Part shown: piece by piece, positions 10,701 to 19,557 of the stretch
How positions within the stretch are numbered: position 1 is the first letter of the stretch
How the letters are laid out: the number at the start of each line of letters is the position of its first letter
Assembly (NCBI RefSeq): GCF_000006405.1
Contig: NW_003214713.1
Coordinates: 23,298-55,260 of the forward strand
Length of the DNA: 31,963 bases
Source of the DNA: Perkinsus marinus ATCC 50983
Taxonomy: Eukaryota; Perkinsozoa; Perkinsida; Perkinsidae
Direction: 5' to 3'
Notes under the pieces: generated by a model
Database searches by the model: none
What the model saw: only the letters and a program-made list of their open reading frames with translations
What the model was told of the DNA's origin: nothing
Program-made: the position numbers and the translations under genes

Positions 10701-11258
10701 GGAGGAATTCCACTGAAAGTGATACCATCCTTCCTCCAACTCACGATGGGAGTCGAGACTCACAAGGAGAGAATATGGTAACTGCAGTAGCTCTTGCTGC
10801 GGCACTCGCGATTCCATCTGGAACTCGTTCACGCCAGTGTTCATACAGAACGAAAAATACCTAAGAAGAGTATCTTAGGTTCCCGCATGGAAGATTCAAA
10901 ACAGGTCCGCTTGGAGAACAAAAGTTTGAATCGGATATGTTTACCCAATTAGATGGTATTTGATATACTAGACTGGTCATAGTTCCGTTCCACAGAGCTC
11001 GCCAACCATAAGCGTCTTTAATGTGTCGCATCACCTGCAGGCCACTTGTATTGATCCGTTGATGATTCAAAGCTGGTGAAGCCTAAGGGGAAGGATATCT
11101 TAGGTTGGGTGCAGAAAGATTCAAATTAGGTCCGATACCTGCCAATAGTTCTTGACCACATCAAAGGGAGTGCATACTGCAGTAACAGCGACCGAGCCCA
11201 TAGTAGAGGCCACCAAGGTGTACCGTAACGTCGCCTTCTCGCCGCTCGAGGCTGCCAT
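7720..11258 (-). CDS. Mitochondrial carrier, SLC25A39/SLC25A40 (MTM1) type, 8 exons, 332 aa
   Basis: Exons (minus strand): 11258-11139, 11082-10945, 10860-10764, 10712-10583, 9584-9443, 8380-8205, 7959-7869 and 7824-7720. All seven introns are GT..AG and every phase agrees. The protein has three carrier repeats, each with a P-x-D/E-x-x-K/R signature: PFDVVK at residues 31-36, PLEFLR at 118-123 and PFDMVK at 240-245. DLPFSAIYWSLYE (163-175) and SPLEFLRTRVQA are hallmarks of the SLC25A39/40 and yeast Mtm1 branch. The family sits in the inner mitochondrial membrane; animal members import glutathione and support iron-sulfur and manganese homeostasis. Length is normal for the family. The C-terminus (RLLKVIPGCAIM, then GTYEF) matches family expectation. 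The start is the first ATG of an exon beginning MAASSGEK; an intron-like element upstream (11402-11450) hints at an untranslated first exon. It is transcribed divergently from the gene at 12157. Confidence 0.92.
7825..7868 (-). repeat. Family A introner = carrier intron 7 (44 bp)
   Basis: The intron begins GTATCTTAGG, carries TAAGATAC in the middle and ends GGGTAG. Nearly the whole intron is the family A element. The flanking exons encode RLLK and VIPGCAIM, which are contiguous in carrier proteins. Confidence 0.85.
7996..8190. mobile_element. Family E element with 24-bp terminal inverted repeats inside carrier intron 6
   Basis: The left end AGCGCGCGCCCAGACGATCG.. (7996-8019) and the right end (8167-8190) are inverted copies matching at 23 of 24 positions, enclosing about 147 bp. 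The element fills most of intron 6 (7960-8204). Its interior has no transposase frame, so it is non-autonomous. Single ends of the same family occur in HAD intron 8 (about 26235-26258) and its duplicate. Confidence 0.75.
8439..8554. mobile_element. Family C MITE, copy 1 (carrier intron 5)
   Basis: The copy has a GGAGTTTTACG end and a GTGGTGAAATTCC end. The interior contains GCAGTAGTCGTGAAATATAT and TTTTATATCACTAG, shared with the other copies. Confidence 0.8.
8793..8931. mobile_element. Family C MITE, copy 2 (carrier intron 5)
   Basis: This is the fullest copy: TTGGAGTTTCACAACC at the left and GTGGTGAAACTCC at the right form the terminal inverted repeats. It is about 139 bp long with no coding capacity. 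It sits in the same intron as copies 1 and 3. Confidence 0.85.
9075..9135. mobile_element. Family C MITE, copy 3, truncated (carrier intron 5)
   Basis: TTGGAGTTTCACCACCCTAG followed by the family interior TGATATGAAAAACACTAG, in the opposite orientation to copies 1 and 2. Similarity fades after about 60 bp. Confidence 0.65.
10159..10268. mobile_element. Family C MITE, copy 4 (carrier intron 4)
   Basis: TGGAGTTTCGCCCG at the left and GGTGAAACTCCA at the right, with the conserved GGTGATATGCAGTAGTCG core. It lies inside the 998-bp intron 4 (9585-10582). Confidence 0.8.
10371..10435 (-). repeat. tRNA-like module in carrier intron 4
   Basis: On the minus strand the sequence contains CCCGGAGGTCTCGGGTTC followed by CATCCCGG, which resembles the variable region and T-arm of a tRNA. 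The D-arm side is too degenerate for a functional tRNA. Confidence 0.5.
10861..10944 (-). repeat. Family A introner inside carrier intron 2 (84 bp)
   Basis: On the transcribed strand the intron holds ACCTGTTTTGAATCTT, a short spacer and AACCTAAGATAC before the 3' AG. This is the family A element in the orientation opposite to intron 7. Confidence 0.8.
11083..11138 (-). repeat. Family A introner = carrier intron 1 (56 bp)
   Basis: The intron starts GTATCGGACCTAATTTGAAT, continues into AACCTAAGATATC and ends CCCCTTAG. It is almost wholly element sequence. Exon phase 0 is kept on both sides. Confidence 0.85.
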
Positions 11259-12156
11259 CAATCAAACTTAAGGCTCGCAGTACTAGTAACAATAAACTTG
11301 GATAAAATGCCCTTCGAACCTACGACAAGCAATATCGATTAGAATGGCGTGCGCTAAGTTTGTTTAGATTGTGCAGATATCTGAGCGAGGCCATTTCCGT
11401 TCTGTGGGGGCGTATCTTAGGTTACTCTAAGTAAGATACGGAATAGGTACGCTAATATACCATGTTGTGCATGCGTGCATGGAATTCTCGTAGAATTTCA
11501 TGCGATTGTTCACTTCTTTTTAAGTGACCTTTTAACGCAATGAGACAGTCAGTCTCGTTTCTTGTTAGAACCTATTCGTCGTTTGTTCAGCAGCCACTTC
11601 CTGTTATTCGATATTCTACAGTACTCACCCACGCCCAATTGTCAGAGTAGATGATACTCTCTTGAGAGGCCTTCAATGCAACACTTCGTTGAAATACTAA
11701 CACAACAACTGTGGTTCACGCTTAGAGCTTCGTCATCTGCGCTTATCACAGTTCAGGTCAACCACTGTAACCATATAACTTTTTTGCTTCCCCTCATGTT
11801 ATACTCAGTAGAGTTTCCCTTTTTAATAAGGCCAACCAGATGGCTAATTTTCAGTGTTGCACTTCTATCCTCCGCTCAACTGTATGAATGCTTCTCCTTC
11901 TCGATCAGGCACACCCAATGATGATGCGTCTACCAGAGTCGGGTCTCTCTACTTTGCATCGTCATTGCTACGCTGACTCTCCCTAGTGCTTCCGTTTATG
12001 GTCCCGTCATTCAAGTGTGTCTGATTGTCTACTCTAATGCTATGGCTTACTATTACTAATCCCCTCTTTTCCCGCTCATGGGTGGTTGATTCTCGCGTTG
12101 TTAATGAGGCTGTCATCTTGGCGTTACATTTGTGTATAGGTGTTATCTTCTCTAGC
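11259..12156. promoter_or_regulatory. Divergent intergenic region between the carrier and the 12157 gene
   Basis: About 0.9 kb separates the two start codons, so both promoters and 5' UTRs should lie here. No defined promoter motif is recognised. One intron-like element occurs at 11402-11450. Open frames here (for example 11676-11921) show no sign of coding. Confidence 0.4.
11402..11450 (-). repeat. Family A element, possible 5'-UTR intron of the carrier
   Basis: On the minus strand the segment runs from GTACCTATTCCGTATCTTAC to CCCCCACAG and contains AACCTAAGATAC, giving a 49-bp GT..AG unit upstream of the carrier ATG. A short frame starting ATGGCCTCGCTC follows it, so the true start could lie further upstream. 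Confidence 0.55.
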
Positions 12157-13470
12157 ATGATGATCATCTACTGGCTACCCTGTCTCATCACGCTTGTTTC
12201 TATTCGTCACGCTCACTCTAGCGGTCCACCCCCTAACCAATATGACGATGTAGATCTTGGTGAAGTTCAAATGCGGCACCCCGGAAAGGCCTCACGCGAT
12301 CATCCTGAGTATGGGGGTAAGAAAACGCGGAGGTCATGGCGATCAGTTCTCAATCGATTGAGTGGTAAACGAAGTAGCAAGGAAGTGCCAAATGAAGGTC
12401 ACGACGCGGCCGTCCGTCGTATTTCTGACAGACTCTCCGCTACTAGTCTGAGCCGAGGTGTCGACTCGGGGAATGAAGGCATCGCTGGTGACGGGAAAAA
12501 GGCGAGATTCTCAAAGTTGAAAGGGTTTTTCAACAGCAAGGGGTCTCGGAAGAGTGGTGAGCTATTTGATCAATCCTCGTCCACCACTGAGCATTCCCGT
12601 GATGCTCCTCCACCTACCCTTCGTTCTAGTCTGCCACATATGGTCACTACGGAGGAGTTGCAGAGAGGCCTTTCGACTCTAAATGAGGTTTCTGCTGAAT
12701 CCACGATGGACTGGGATGCTGCGGATCGCACAACTCAAGGGATGGGTGATTCTCATGCCGATCTTCCTGCGGATGTCTATTGCAACTATCATAGTGGCCA
12801 TGCTCTTTGTCTTGCAAAAATCCCGGACTCTGATTTTGTTGATATATTCCACCACAACTTCGCAAAGAAGAGTACTAAGTCCTGCGGAGTGTCCACTTTC
12901 CCGAGTTTCGAACCAGATGGTGAAGCCATATCGAGGTTACCAGGAGAGAACGAAAAGGCTTGGGAGAAAGCGATGAAGCAATTAAAGGGGAAGAAGAGTT
13001 GGCAAGCTCCAGGCGACCAAGAGTTGTTGAACCAATTTAGACATCTAATATTCCACACTTGTGACATTGAAATAGAAGGGACATCTTTTGGCGTCACGGC
13101 TCTCTACATTAAACCTGTGGAAGATCAGAAGCTCAGCGTGGCCTTCTTCACCGAACCGGAGAAGGTTGCTGTTGTTTGGGAATTTGAAAGGCATGAACTT
13201 GTCGTCCCGGGCCATCAGAGAACTTACATTAGTATGGACCCGCCGTTCGAGGTTGAACTCGCACACAAACGGGCGAAGGTTACGGTAGCTGGAGAGCGAA
13301 TCCAAGGCGTAGTTTTTACTCGTAAAAACATCTTCACGATTCCGGGAGAATCTTATAGATCGAAGAATCAGATATTATGCTTTAGATTTTCATGGACTAC
13401 GGAAGCAATTGCTGTCATGAAGTACGGGGAAAAATGGGCATTTATGATGAGCGAGAAGGAGACTACATGA
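12157..13470 (+). CDS. Lineage-specific protein with an N-terminal signal sequence, PADVYC family member 1 (437 aa)
   Basis: The frame is open from 12025. I place the start at the ATG at 12157 because it gives a typical signal peptide or membrane anchor (MMIIYWLPCLITLVSIRHAHS). Residues about 40-170 are a basic, serine-rich, probably disordered linker with clusters such as KKTRRSWRS and KKARFSKLKG. From about residue 200 a compact domain begins with LPADVYCNYHSGHALCLAKI and runs to the C-terminus, rich in beta-type hydrophobic alternation and ending near YGEKWAFMM. The gene at 15731 shares the PADVYC motif and the C-terminal FRF..YGxxxxxxM pattern, so the two are tandem paralogs. No known family is recognised. 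This gene has no intron, unlike nearly every gene around it. Secretion or endomembrane location is inferred. Confidence 0.75.
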   Translation: MMIIYWLPCLITLVSIRHAHSSGPPPNQYDDVDLGEVQMRHPGKASRDHPEYGGKKTRRSWRSVLNRLSGKRSSKEVPNEGHDAAVRRISDRLSATSLSRGVDSGNEGIAGDGKKARFSKLKGFFNSKGSRKSGELFDQSSSTTEHSRDAPPPTLRSSLPHMVTTEELQRGLSTLNEVSAESTMDWDAADRTTQGMGDSHADLPADVYCNYHSGHALCLAKIPDSDFVDIFHHNFAKKSTKSCGVSTFPSFEPDGEAISRLPGENEKAWEKAMKQLKGKKSWQAPGDQELLNQFRHLIFHTCDIEIEGTSFGVTALYIKPVEDQKLSVAFFTEPEKVAVVWEFERHELVVPGHQRTYISMDPPFEVELAHKRAKVTVAGERIQGVVFTRKNIFTIPGESYRSKNQILCFRFSWTTEAIAVMKYGEKWAFMMSEKETT

Positions 13471-15730
13471 ATCTGTCCTACTGCTAGTAGAACCAATCTT
13501 ATTGTGTATGATGATGTTGATGTTCAACCAATCGTATTTGAGTTTGAGATTATCTCAATAGATTTTCTTTTCACGTAACGGTCCATAGGGAGGCCACAGG
13601 ATATCCTTAACTGCCTCCATTTGGGAGTATTTTGAAAAATTCTATTCAACTTGATGTGGAAGAGCAACGCTGATTTCGAATGAATAATCCGTCATCGACT
13701 CGTCCTCTAATCGCGGCAGTGATAAACTTGCGAGATTTAAAGAATCAAACTGGGAACACTGAACAACGTGAGAAGTTCAATCAGAAGAAAGATCTATCAT
13801 CTCAATTCACAATAGGCTGAGAAGAACATTATCACATACAATACATTGGTCACCTCATCATCACTTATATCATCGTATTAACAAGGAAGCTAGGCTAGGG
13901 CTAAGCACAGCTTGTAGGATATTGTGCAATAGGGAGGATTGTGAAAAGAGGGGAGAAAGGTCTTAACCATTACCTCACTCGTCACACCTCGAGTCGCAGG
14001 GAAAGTTCATATTCGTAACCCCCTGCTGCACTAGCCTGATTACTCAGAGGTGCTACGCTTTAGAGTTAGCGCTACTGATTTTCCAAGGCCGAGCAAACAT
14101 CATTAAACCAATAGTAGCAGCATAATATTGCTAACCGTTAGAAGTACTGTATTAATTTCGGGAGGAGACAGCACATCCAACACTAGCGTGCTTGACCACA
14201 TTAGGAATAGCACGCTAAGAAAGGCTAGATCTCAACTCTAGCTTCTCTTCTTCCAACGTAGTCAATAAATCACAGGTTGAGGAGCACTCACCATAGAAGG
14301 CTGTAGTGAACTCCCTCCGACAAGGATACCGTAATCCGTGATCTTCTTGTGTCATTTTCTGAGCTAGGCTGTGCATTTGTCTCTCCTCGCTAGATAATGT
14401 CATTTTAGTGTATTACGATACTGTGGTGTATATTTGAGCATCAGGTCAGTATTTCTTCCTATATCCTTGTTACCGGCTTAAGCATTTGGTTTTGTTAAGT
14501 CAAGAGGGAGATCACAACAGACACGACTTCAACTTTCAGCGGCTCGTTATAATCGGTTATTAACTCAGTTGCAATGTTCCAATTGATGATGATATCATCA
14601 TTATTCATTGAGTAACGATTCACGTATTTGTACGGCAGGTCGAATTCTTAGTATATATAAATATGAGCTTCGTTGAGATGATCCAGCGGAACTAAAGTGA
14701 TCATACTAATACGTATGATATTGTTTCAAACATTTGACTGAGGAGAATAATCGTCTATGGTTGAGGCAGCCAAACGAATACTCCAAACTGACCTATGATC
14801 TCTTCAATCGATCATTAGCTATGAACTATATCTTCTCGCGAGGTCCCCATCTTGTATTCGAAGCATCACAGTTGGGGAGTAATTACTGCTTGCATCGTCC
14901 ATCAGTCCTTACAACCCCACAACTACTGCTCAGTCCAAATAGAACTCTGAATATCTTGTCGCGAGGAGGTATATCGCAAGGCGACGGGCACACACACGAA
15001 TCTTGTGATATAGTGACAAGAAAAAGACTAAGAGGTTTGGTTGAACTAAGTCAGTGGAGATCATCCTCCCTACTCAGCGATGAGCGATAAGGACACCAGT
15101 GTGTGTTACAGGGGATTGGAATGAAAATGACGGTACCCGAGTATCCTCCAATTGAATTGTGAAGGACTGACCTACTGAAAACACAGCACTCGTGATGATG
15201 AGGAAATTTTGCGAGAGAAAGCGCTCATCATCTTATCGAAGCAAAACAAAACTAGCAGTGTGTACTCCAGAGAAGGGTGATTGCGAGTAACCCTCTGGGA
15301 ATCGCATCCTGACTAGGGGGTCGATCCACGGCCACTATCATTGAGAATGTGTCAAATGCCAGAGAACATGGGAAGTCCCCCAACGTCGTTATTTGCCACT
15401 CATGATGACGATTAACGAGAAACCAATGAAACTTTAATGATTAAGTAGAGCACAGAGACAACAGCTGAGAGACATCTATGAACCCCGGGAGGGCCTGAGA
15501 AGACAACCATTACGTCCACCTGAATTGCTCTTCGAAATCCTCATTTTGGCGGGCACCGTGTGGCAGGGGAAGCCACTTCGGGCAAGACGCGACACGGAAG
15601 TATTTGTCACAAACTGTGGCGCAGCTGACGATAAGATGGACATCCGCACGAATGAGAATTTCCCTGACGATTTGGTGAATGCCGGAGACACTCATACGCA
15701 TTCTTTCCCAGTTGTGTCCACTGCCTCCCC
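13471..15730. other. Intergenic region between the two PADVYC paralogs
   Basis: Two weak candidates are noted. On the minus strand, 14403-14215 encodes 62 residues rich in charged amino acids (MTLSSEERQMHSLAQK..) and contains a good internal 5' splice site G|GTGAGT, so it may be a first exon. On the plus strand, about 15440-15757 is open and codes for PPELLFEILILAGTVWQG and more, but lacks an ATG. A short perfect palindrome, TGATGATATCATCA, lies near 14586. No repeat family from the introns was seen here. Confidence 0.35.
14215..14403 (-). CDS. Possible small protein or first exon (62 aa)
   Basis: An ATG-initiated minus-strand frame, hydrophilic and Glu/Gln-rich, with no recognised family. 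After codon 40 there is a strong 5' splice site (TTCTATG|GTGAGT), so the true product may leave this frame. No matching downstream exon could be fixed. It may be spurious. Confidence 0.3.
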   Translation of the reverse strand: MTLSSEERQMHSLAQKMTQEDHGLRYPCRREFTTAFYGECSSTCDLLTTLEEEKLELRSSLS

Positions 15731-16472
15731 ATGCTGCTGCTTCCAGTTTATCTCCTAATTTGTATCTATAGTGACAAGGATAGGCTAGTTCGAGGAGCTT
15801 TCGGAGGAAGCGAGGACAGCGCTCTCCACGACAGCGCCAACAAAGGCCAGGCAGACGGTGAATCGCCTTTCGTCCGTGCTTACAGTTTATCTCCGGGCAA
15901 GGTTGTCAAGGGTGGCCGCCGTAAAGTGAACGAGAAGGAGAGTCAATCATCATCGCCATTATCAACGTCTCAACCAGCTGGCATGTTTATCAGAGGGTTT
16001 ATGCGTCGATCTCTTGAAAGAATAAAACCATCCGTTGCTCGGCCTAGAGCGGCTTCGACTAACGATGTGACCGACGGCAAATCTGTGGCGGTTTCGAAGG
16101 AGAAGAAGAAAAGGCTTTCATCTGTTAAAGAAATCAAAGACATCTTGGACTGCGACAGGCCGGCTGACGTTTATTGTCGCTTTCATGACTCTGAGTCCGT
16201 CCTATNNNNNNNNNNNNNNNNNNNNNNNNNNNNNNNNNNNNNNNNNNNNNNNNNNNNNNNNNNNNNNNNNNNNNNNNNNNNNNNNNNNNNNNNNNNNNNN
16301 NNNNNGATGAGCGCTGATCTCGAGAAGTCCTATATAGACGATCGGCTTTGTGTTTTCGGGAAGCAGGTTCTACTACGACTTCTTCTTCCGGTTCCCCCAT
16401 GGCACTTACGGGTTCCTAGCAGGCTATGGTGATAACAAGTATGTGATCTTGAGGGAGCGGTGGGATGTGTGA
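15731..16472 (+). CDS. Lineage-specific secreted protein, PADVYC family member 2 (interrupted by assembly gap)
   Basis: The ATG at 15731 opens a signal-peptide-like N-terminus (MLLLPVYLLICIYS), then a basic serine-rich linker and RPADVYCRFHDSES, which aligns with PADVYCNYHSGH of the 12157 gene. A run of 100 Ns (16206-16305) hides the middle. After the gap the correct frame is not the one starting MSADLEK. An exon starting at 16338, after TATATAG, reads TIGFVFSGSRFYYDFFFRFP and ends at the TGA at 16470-16472. This matches the C-terminus of the paralog (FRF, then YG-(D/E), then the last strand). At least one intron therefore overlaps the gap. The gene is convergent with the 316-aa gene on the minus strand, with 111 bp between stop codons. 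Confidence 0.65.
16206..16305. other. Assembly gap (100 Ns)
   Basis: Exactly 100 N bases, the usual placeholder for a gap of unknown length. It falls inside the second PADVYC gene, so part of that protein is missing from the record. Confidence 0.99.
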
Positions 16473-16583
16473 CGAATGCTTATCGTTGCTTATCGTTGAT
16501 GTTATTGTCGCCATTGTTGTTGTTGTTATCATGTGATCGTAGTGTTACTAGTCAACACAACACGAATCTTAACAGGGGAAATA

Positions 16584-18329
16584 TCAAGACACGAAAATAT
16601 TTAGCGCAATATGTAGTTGCGAGCAGATATCTGAAGCGATACAGGACCGCAGGTTCGAAGCCGCCAGACATCGAATTTCCCACCTAGGATGAGAGCTAGT
16701 GCTCGAAGTCTGTCAATATGCTTCCCACAAGAATCCTCATCAATGAGAATCCAAACCGCCTCGGGCATTGGGTCGGTGATAGTTGGCAAAGAAAGGATAA
16801 GCTCAACGATGTCATGAGATTCACTGCTGCCCTCTCTCGAAGTGTACCTGATTCATGTTTGAAAATAATCTAACCGGGAGTCGAACCTCGGACTTCTGCA
16901 ATGAAGCACAACTTTCTACTAATAGACCAAACCGACAGATACTCACCACACTTCAATATCCCCTATCTCGTCATGGAGGGATATCTCGCTATTCTGAAGG
17001 ACGGATCTCAAGCCGGCAGGATGGGCGATAATCACCTGCGAGTGTTTCAGCGATCGAAAAGGAGACTTATGTCACCAATCTTTCGTTTGAATTCAAATAT
17101 TTTCGCCTCTCTAACATGAACGCCAACTCCTTGCTGTTCAGAAAGTTACCAATCGACATTTTCGGAGAGAAATAACTTTCTGCTGGTTTCGATTGTGATC
17201 CGATCTGATGAGACGGGAAGATGCAAATACAGGCGGAATCGGGACTAGTGTGTGGAAACATCAATTGACCGACGAGATTTGATGGAAATTCACCCGTCAG
17301 CAGATTGAGTACTAGATGATACGCCTAATAGGCCAGGCCCAGGATGGTCGCAGATGAGCTCGGAATGACTGGTGCTAGGATCGAACCAGGAACCTTTCGA
17401 TTACCCACATGATGTGGGCTTCATTAGTTTCGCAACGTTGTGGATTGACTTACTAAACAAGAGCACCAATGAGCATCAAAACGAGTATTTTACACCAGTT
17501 CGGTGAAAAAGGATTATACGTTGTGGCGAAAAGGCGCCTTTAGCCGAAATACTCTAAGTTGACGCAGACACATCATCTGCTCAGTGTTGTTATTACGCGG
17601 GTAAGGAGACGAGAATCTAAGAAAGAAAAATTAATTCAAAACCTTCCTATGGCGTTTATGTTATTGGATTGACATAGAAATGATAGTATTCAATTATACG
17701 TGCTCCAATTTAACTTGGAAAGATCGAAAGAATAATATCAACATTTTTCACGTCGATCGAGAATCCCGACGCTTTTTTTCCGAAAAAAGTCATTGAAAAT
17801 TACAACAGGGTGATGATAACACTCACCGGGTAAATCTCGATCGACTAGAATGGTCAGGAATGGTATAGCTGATGGGTTACTGTACCTAACATCGACATGA
17901 AATAATATCTTGTGCATGCGTGCAAGATTCATACCAGCTTATTGTGCCATCCGGATGGACAACAGCTGCTGTAATATCTTCTTCTTTTTCAAATATATCT
18001 AGAGAAGGGGGACGACGTTTCGGTGTTCTGAAAGAGTAAAGACATATCTTCAAGTCGATTTAATAAAGTAAAGGAATGAGCCCAGTTTGGTAATTAAGTT
18101 GACTGTAGAGGATTAAGATAACTAGAGGTACTTACATTGCACTCTTCCGACTTGCCCCTTCTGGGGAGTTATGCTCAAGCTGCTCGATTGGACTCTGAAA
18201 ATTTATTCATGCACAGCCGACTCAGCACCCAGGCCTTACCTGATTCGAAGTTTTCTCGGAAATACTGTACTCAGTAGCGTTGGCCTGGACAGCCCCGCTC
18301 TCACATCGACAAGATGGTGTAGTAGACAT
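16584..18329 (-). CDS. Unrecognised protein, 9 exons, 316 aa
   Basis: Exons (minus): 18329-18240, 18194-18136, 18027-17935, 17885-17823, 17616-17520, 17324-17076, 17035-16947, 16847-16684 and 16630-16584. All junctions are GT..AG and phase-consistent, and every exon has protein-like composition. The N-terminus (MSTTPSCRCESGAVQ) is polar and probably disordered to about residue 60. From about residue 70 (EEDITAAVVHPDGTISWYSN) the sequence looks globular, with VNLL/VIIAHPAGL-type strands and a C-terminal EAVWILIDEDSCGKHIDRLR followed by a hydrophobic helix. There is no signal peptide or clear membrane span. No family is recognised. One intron is only 40 bp, and skipping it would end the protein at a TAA at 17067. 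Exon 4 appears to use a GT four bases downstream of a canonical GTGAGT. Three of its introns carry tRNA-like modules. Confidence 0.7.
16631..16683 (-). repeat. tRNA T-arm-like module in intron 8 of the 316-aa gene
   Basis: The 53-bp intron starts GTGGGAAATTCG and contains GGCGGCTTCGAACCTGCGG, a B-box-like hairpin, before the 3' CTTCAG. The module makes up most of the intron. Confidence 0.5.
16872..16937 (-). repeat. tRNA-like module in intron 7 of the 316-aa gene
   Basis: On the minus strand GTTTGGTCTATTAGTAGAAA resembles a D-arm/A-box and GAGGTTCGACTCCCGG a T-arm/B-box. The stems do not close into a proper cloverleaf. The whole module lies in the 99-bp intron 16848-16946, starting just after the 5' splice site. 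Confidence 0.6.
17373..17443 (-). repeat. tRNA-like module in intron 6 of the 316-aa gene region (17325-17519)
   Basis: The minus strand carries GCCCACATCATGTGGG (an anticodon-arm-like hairpin), GAAAGGTTCC and TGGTTCGATCCTAGCACC. The layout is tRNA-like, but the D-arm and acceptor are degenerate. It lies wholly within an intron. Confidence 0.6.
17886..17934 (-). repeat. Palindrome-bearing 49-bp intron (intron 3 of the 316-aa gene)
   Basis: The intron starts GTATGAATCTTGCACGCATG and contains the near-perfect palindrome ATCTTGCACGCATGCACAAGAT in two halves. It combines an ATCTT/AAGAT end structure like family A with a GCATGC centre. Confidence 0.6.
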
Positions 18330-19126
18330 AATAGCGTGCTATAGACAACACTATGAAAGATCCCTGGATCCACTCCCAGTCGAGTCATTATTCTCATCCA
18401 CTTATTTGAGAAATTATTCCACAAGATGCTCCAACTCAAAACCCAAATTTACACAAAAATGAAGGGTAATACTCAACGCGTTATGTATAATTTACAACAT
18501 ATCTTCCTCGACAATATTCCGACAAGACAATTTGGCAGCCCTGTTCCATGATGTACTCATAGACAACTCAAGAAACAGTTTCACTCCCGAAAAAACCTTC
18601 AACTTGATACCACAGCGATACTGCGATACTAACACCGAATGAATGATGAGGACGAATCATTCACATATACTTTAATTAATGACGAGTTATTATTCAGCTA
18701 TCCAGACAATGGTACTCATGCGAATGATCATTGATAAGGATGTGATAACTCGAACAACAAGTACTGTCATTTTCAATACACTGAAGGCGCTACTGCCCGA
18801 AACTTTGTAACGATATTTCCCTCGACGATTGGGGTGTTAATGATAATGTGATGAGTGATGAGAATAAGACTGGTAATACTACAATTCACAATTACTATAT
18901 AAATAACAGAGATAATTCCGAGGAAAAACGTAATGAGGAAAACATCATCATAACAATCCACATTCATGGAGGATACTCTACAAGAGTCTAATACAGAAGA
19001 CATGTCGTGATCATCACTTCAACTGATAATAATAATACTTACACAGTCACAACATCCATACAGCATTGATTTAATTACGGTATTTGATACTGGTGATGAT
19101 AGTGAAGGCAAAAGAGACCATTAAGG
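18330..19126. other. Intergenic region with one candidate small membrane protein
   Basis: The minus-strand frame 19003-18773 codes for 76 residues (MSSVLDSCRVSSMNVDCYDD, then a long hydrophobic run with IISVIYIVIV). It could be a small single-span membrane protein or intron sequence. No repeat family member was found between 18330 and 18770. Confidence 0.35.
18773..19003 (-). CDS. Possible small membrane protein (76 aa)
   Basis: An ATG-initiated frame with a hydrophobic helix at about residues 27-50, flanked by acidic and polar residues. No homolog is recognised. AT-rich sequence produces hydrophobic frames by chance, so support is weak. Confidence 0.25.
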   Translation of the reverse strand: MSSVLDSCRVSSMNVDCYDDVFLITFFLGIISVIYIVIVNCSITSLILITHHIIINTPIVEGNIVTKFRAVAPSVY

Positions 19127-19502
19127 TCAATCACTATGATGATGATGATGAGCATCGAAGAATCGATAAATCGACCAATACGTCAAACAATGACCACCAC
19201 CACCCCCGATGACCAGATCCATCTATACCGAAAAATGGAGAAACTGAGAATGATACTTCGAGTTAGTGTTGTTGTTGTGAGACCAGTTATGATATGTGAT
19301 AGTAGTAGCAGTGGTTTTACAACTTCTCGAGAGGAATCAATGGTAACATAATGATCATAATTATGATAGGAAAAACTGCACGCTTCGAGGACTTCACGAA
19401 AGCGGACAGGGAAACTTGAAACTCTTCTTCCACTTCATCACCCGCAGGCAAGAGCCTACAGCTGAGGTTTTGTTCTTGTTGTTGTTTTTGAGTTATCATC
19501 AT
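19127..19502 (-). CDS. Possible two-exon Gln/His-rich small protein (73 aa), or 3' exons of the 176-aa gene
   Basis: Exon 1 (19502-19377) reads MMITQKQQQEQNLSCRLLPA and continues acidic (DEVEEEF), ending at a phase-0 GT. Exon 2 (19222-19127), after GGTATAG, starts MDLVIGGGGGHCLTYW and ends in five histidines and a TGA. Exon 1 is convincing as coding sequence; the join is less so. A CCCTAG splice acceptor directly precedes exon 1, so these exons might instead extend the gene at 19558. Confidence 0.3.
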
Positions 19503-19557
19503 GCACTAGGGCACGAAGTAATATAATATTCCCGAATCATTGAGGTGAAAACACCAT

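Noticed and set aside
12025-12156. Start codon at 12025 for the 437-aa protein
   Set aside because: The 44 extra residues precede an internal ATG that gives a standard signal peptide; the upstream part adds no recognisable feature.
14734-15090. 118-codon plus-strand frame
   Set aside because: It lacks an ATG at its start, shows no domain and has no credible splice partners.
16306-16432. The frame MSADLEKSYIDDRLC after the assembly gap as the C-terminus of the second PADVYC gene
   Set aside because: A different frame starting at 16338 matches the paralog's C-terminus and ends at a TGA at 16470-16472.
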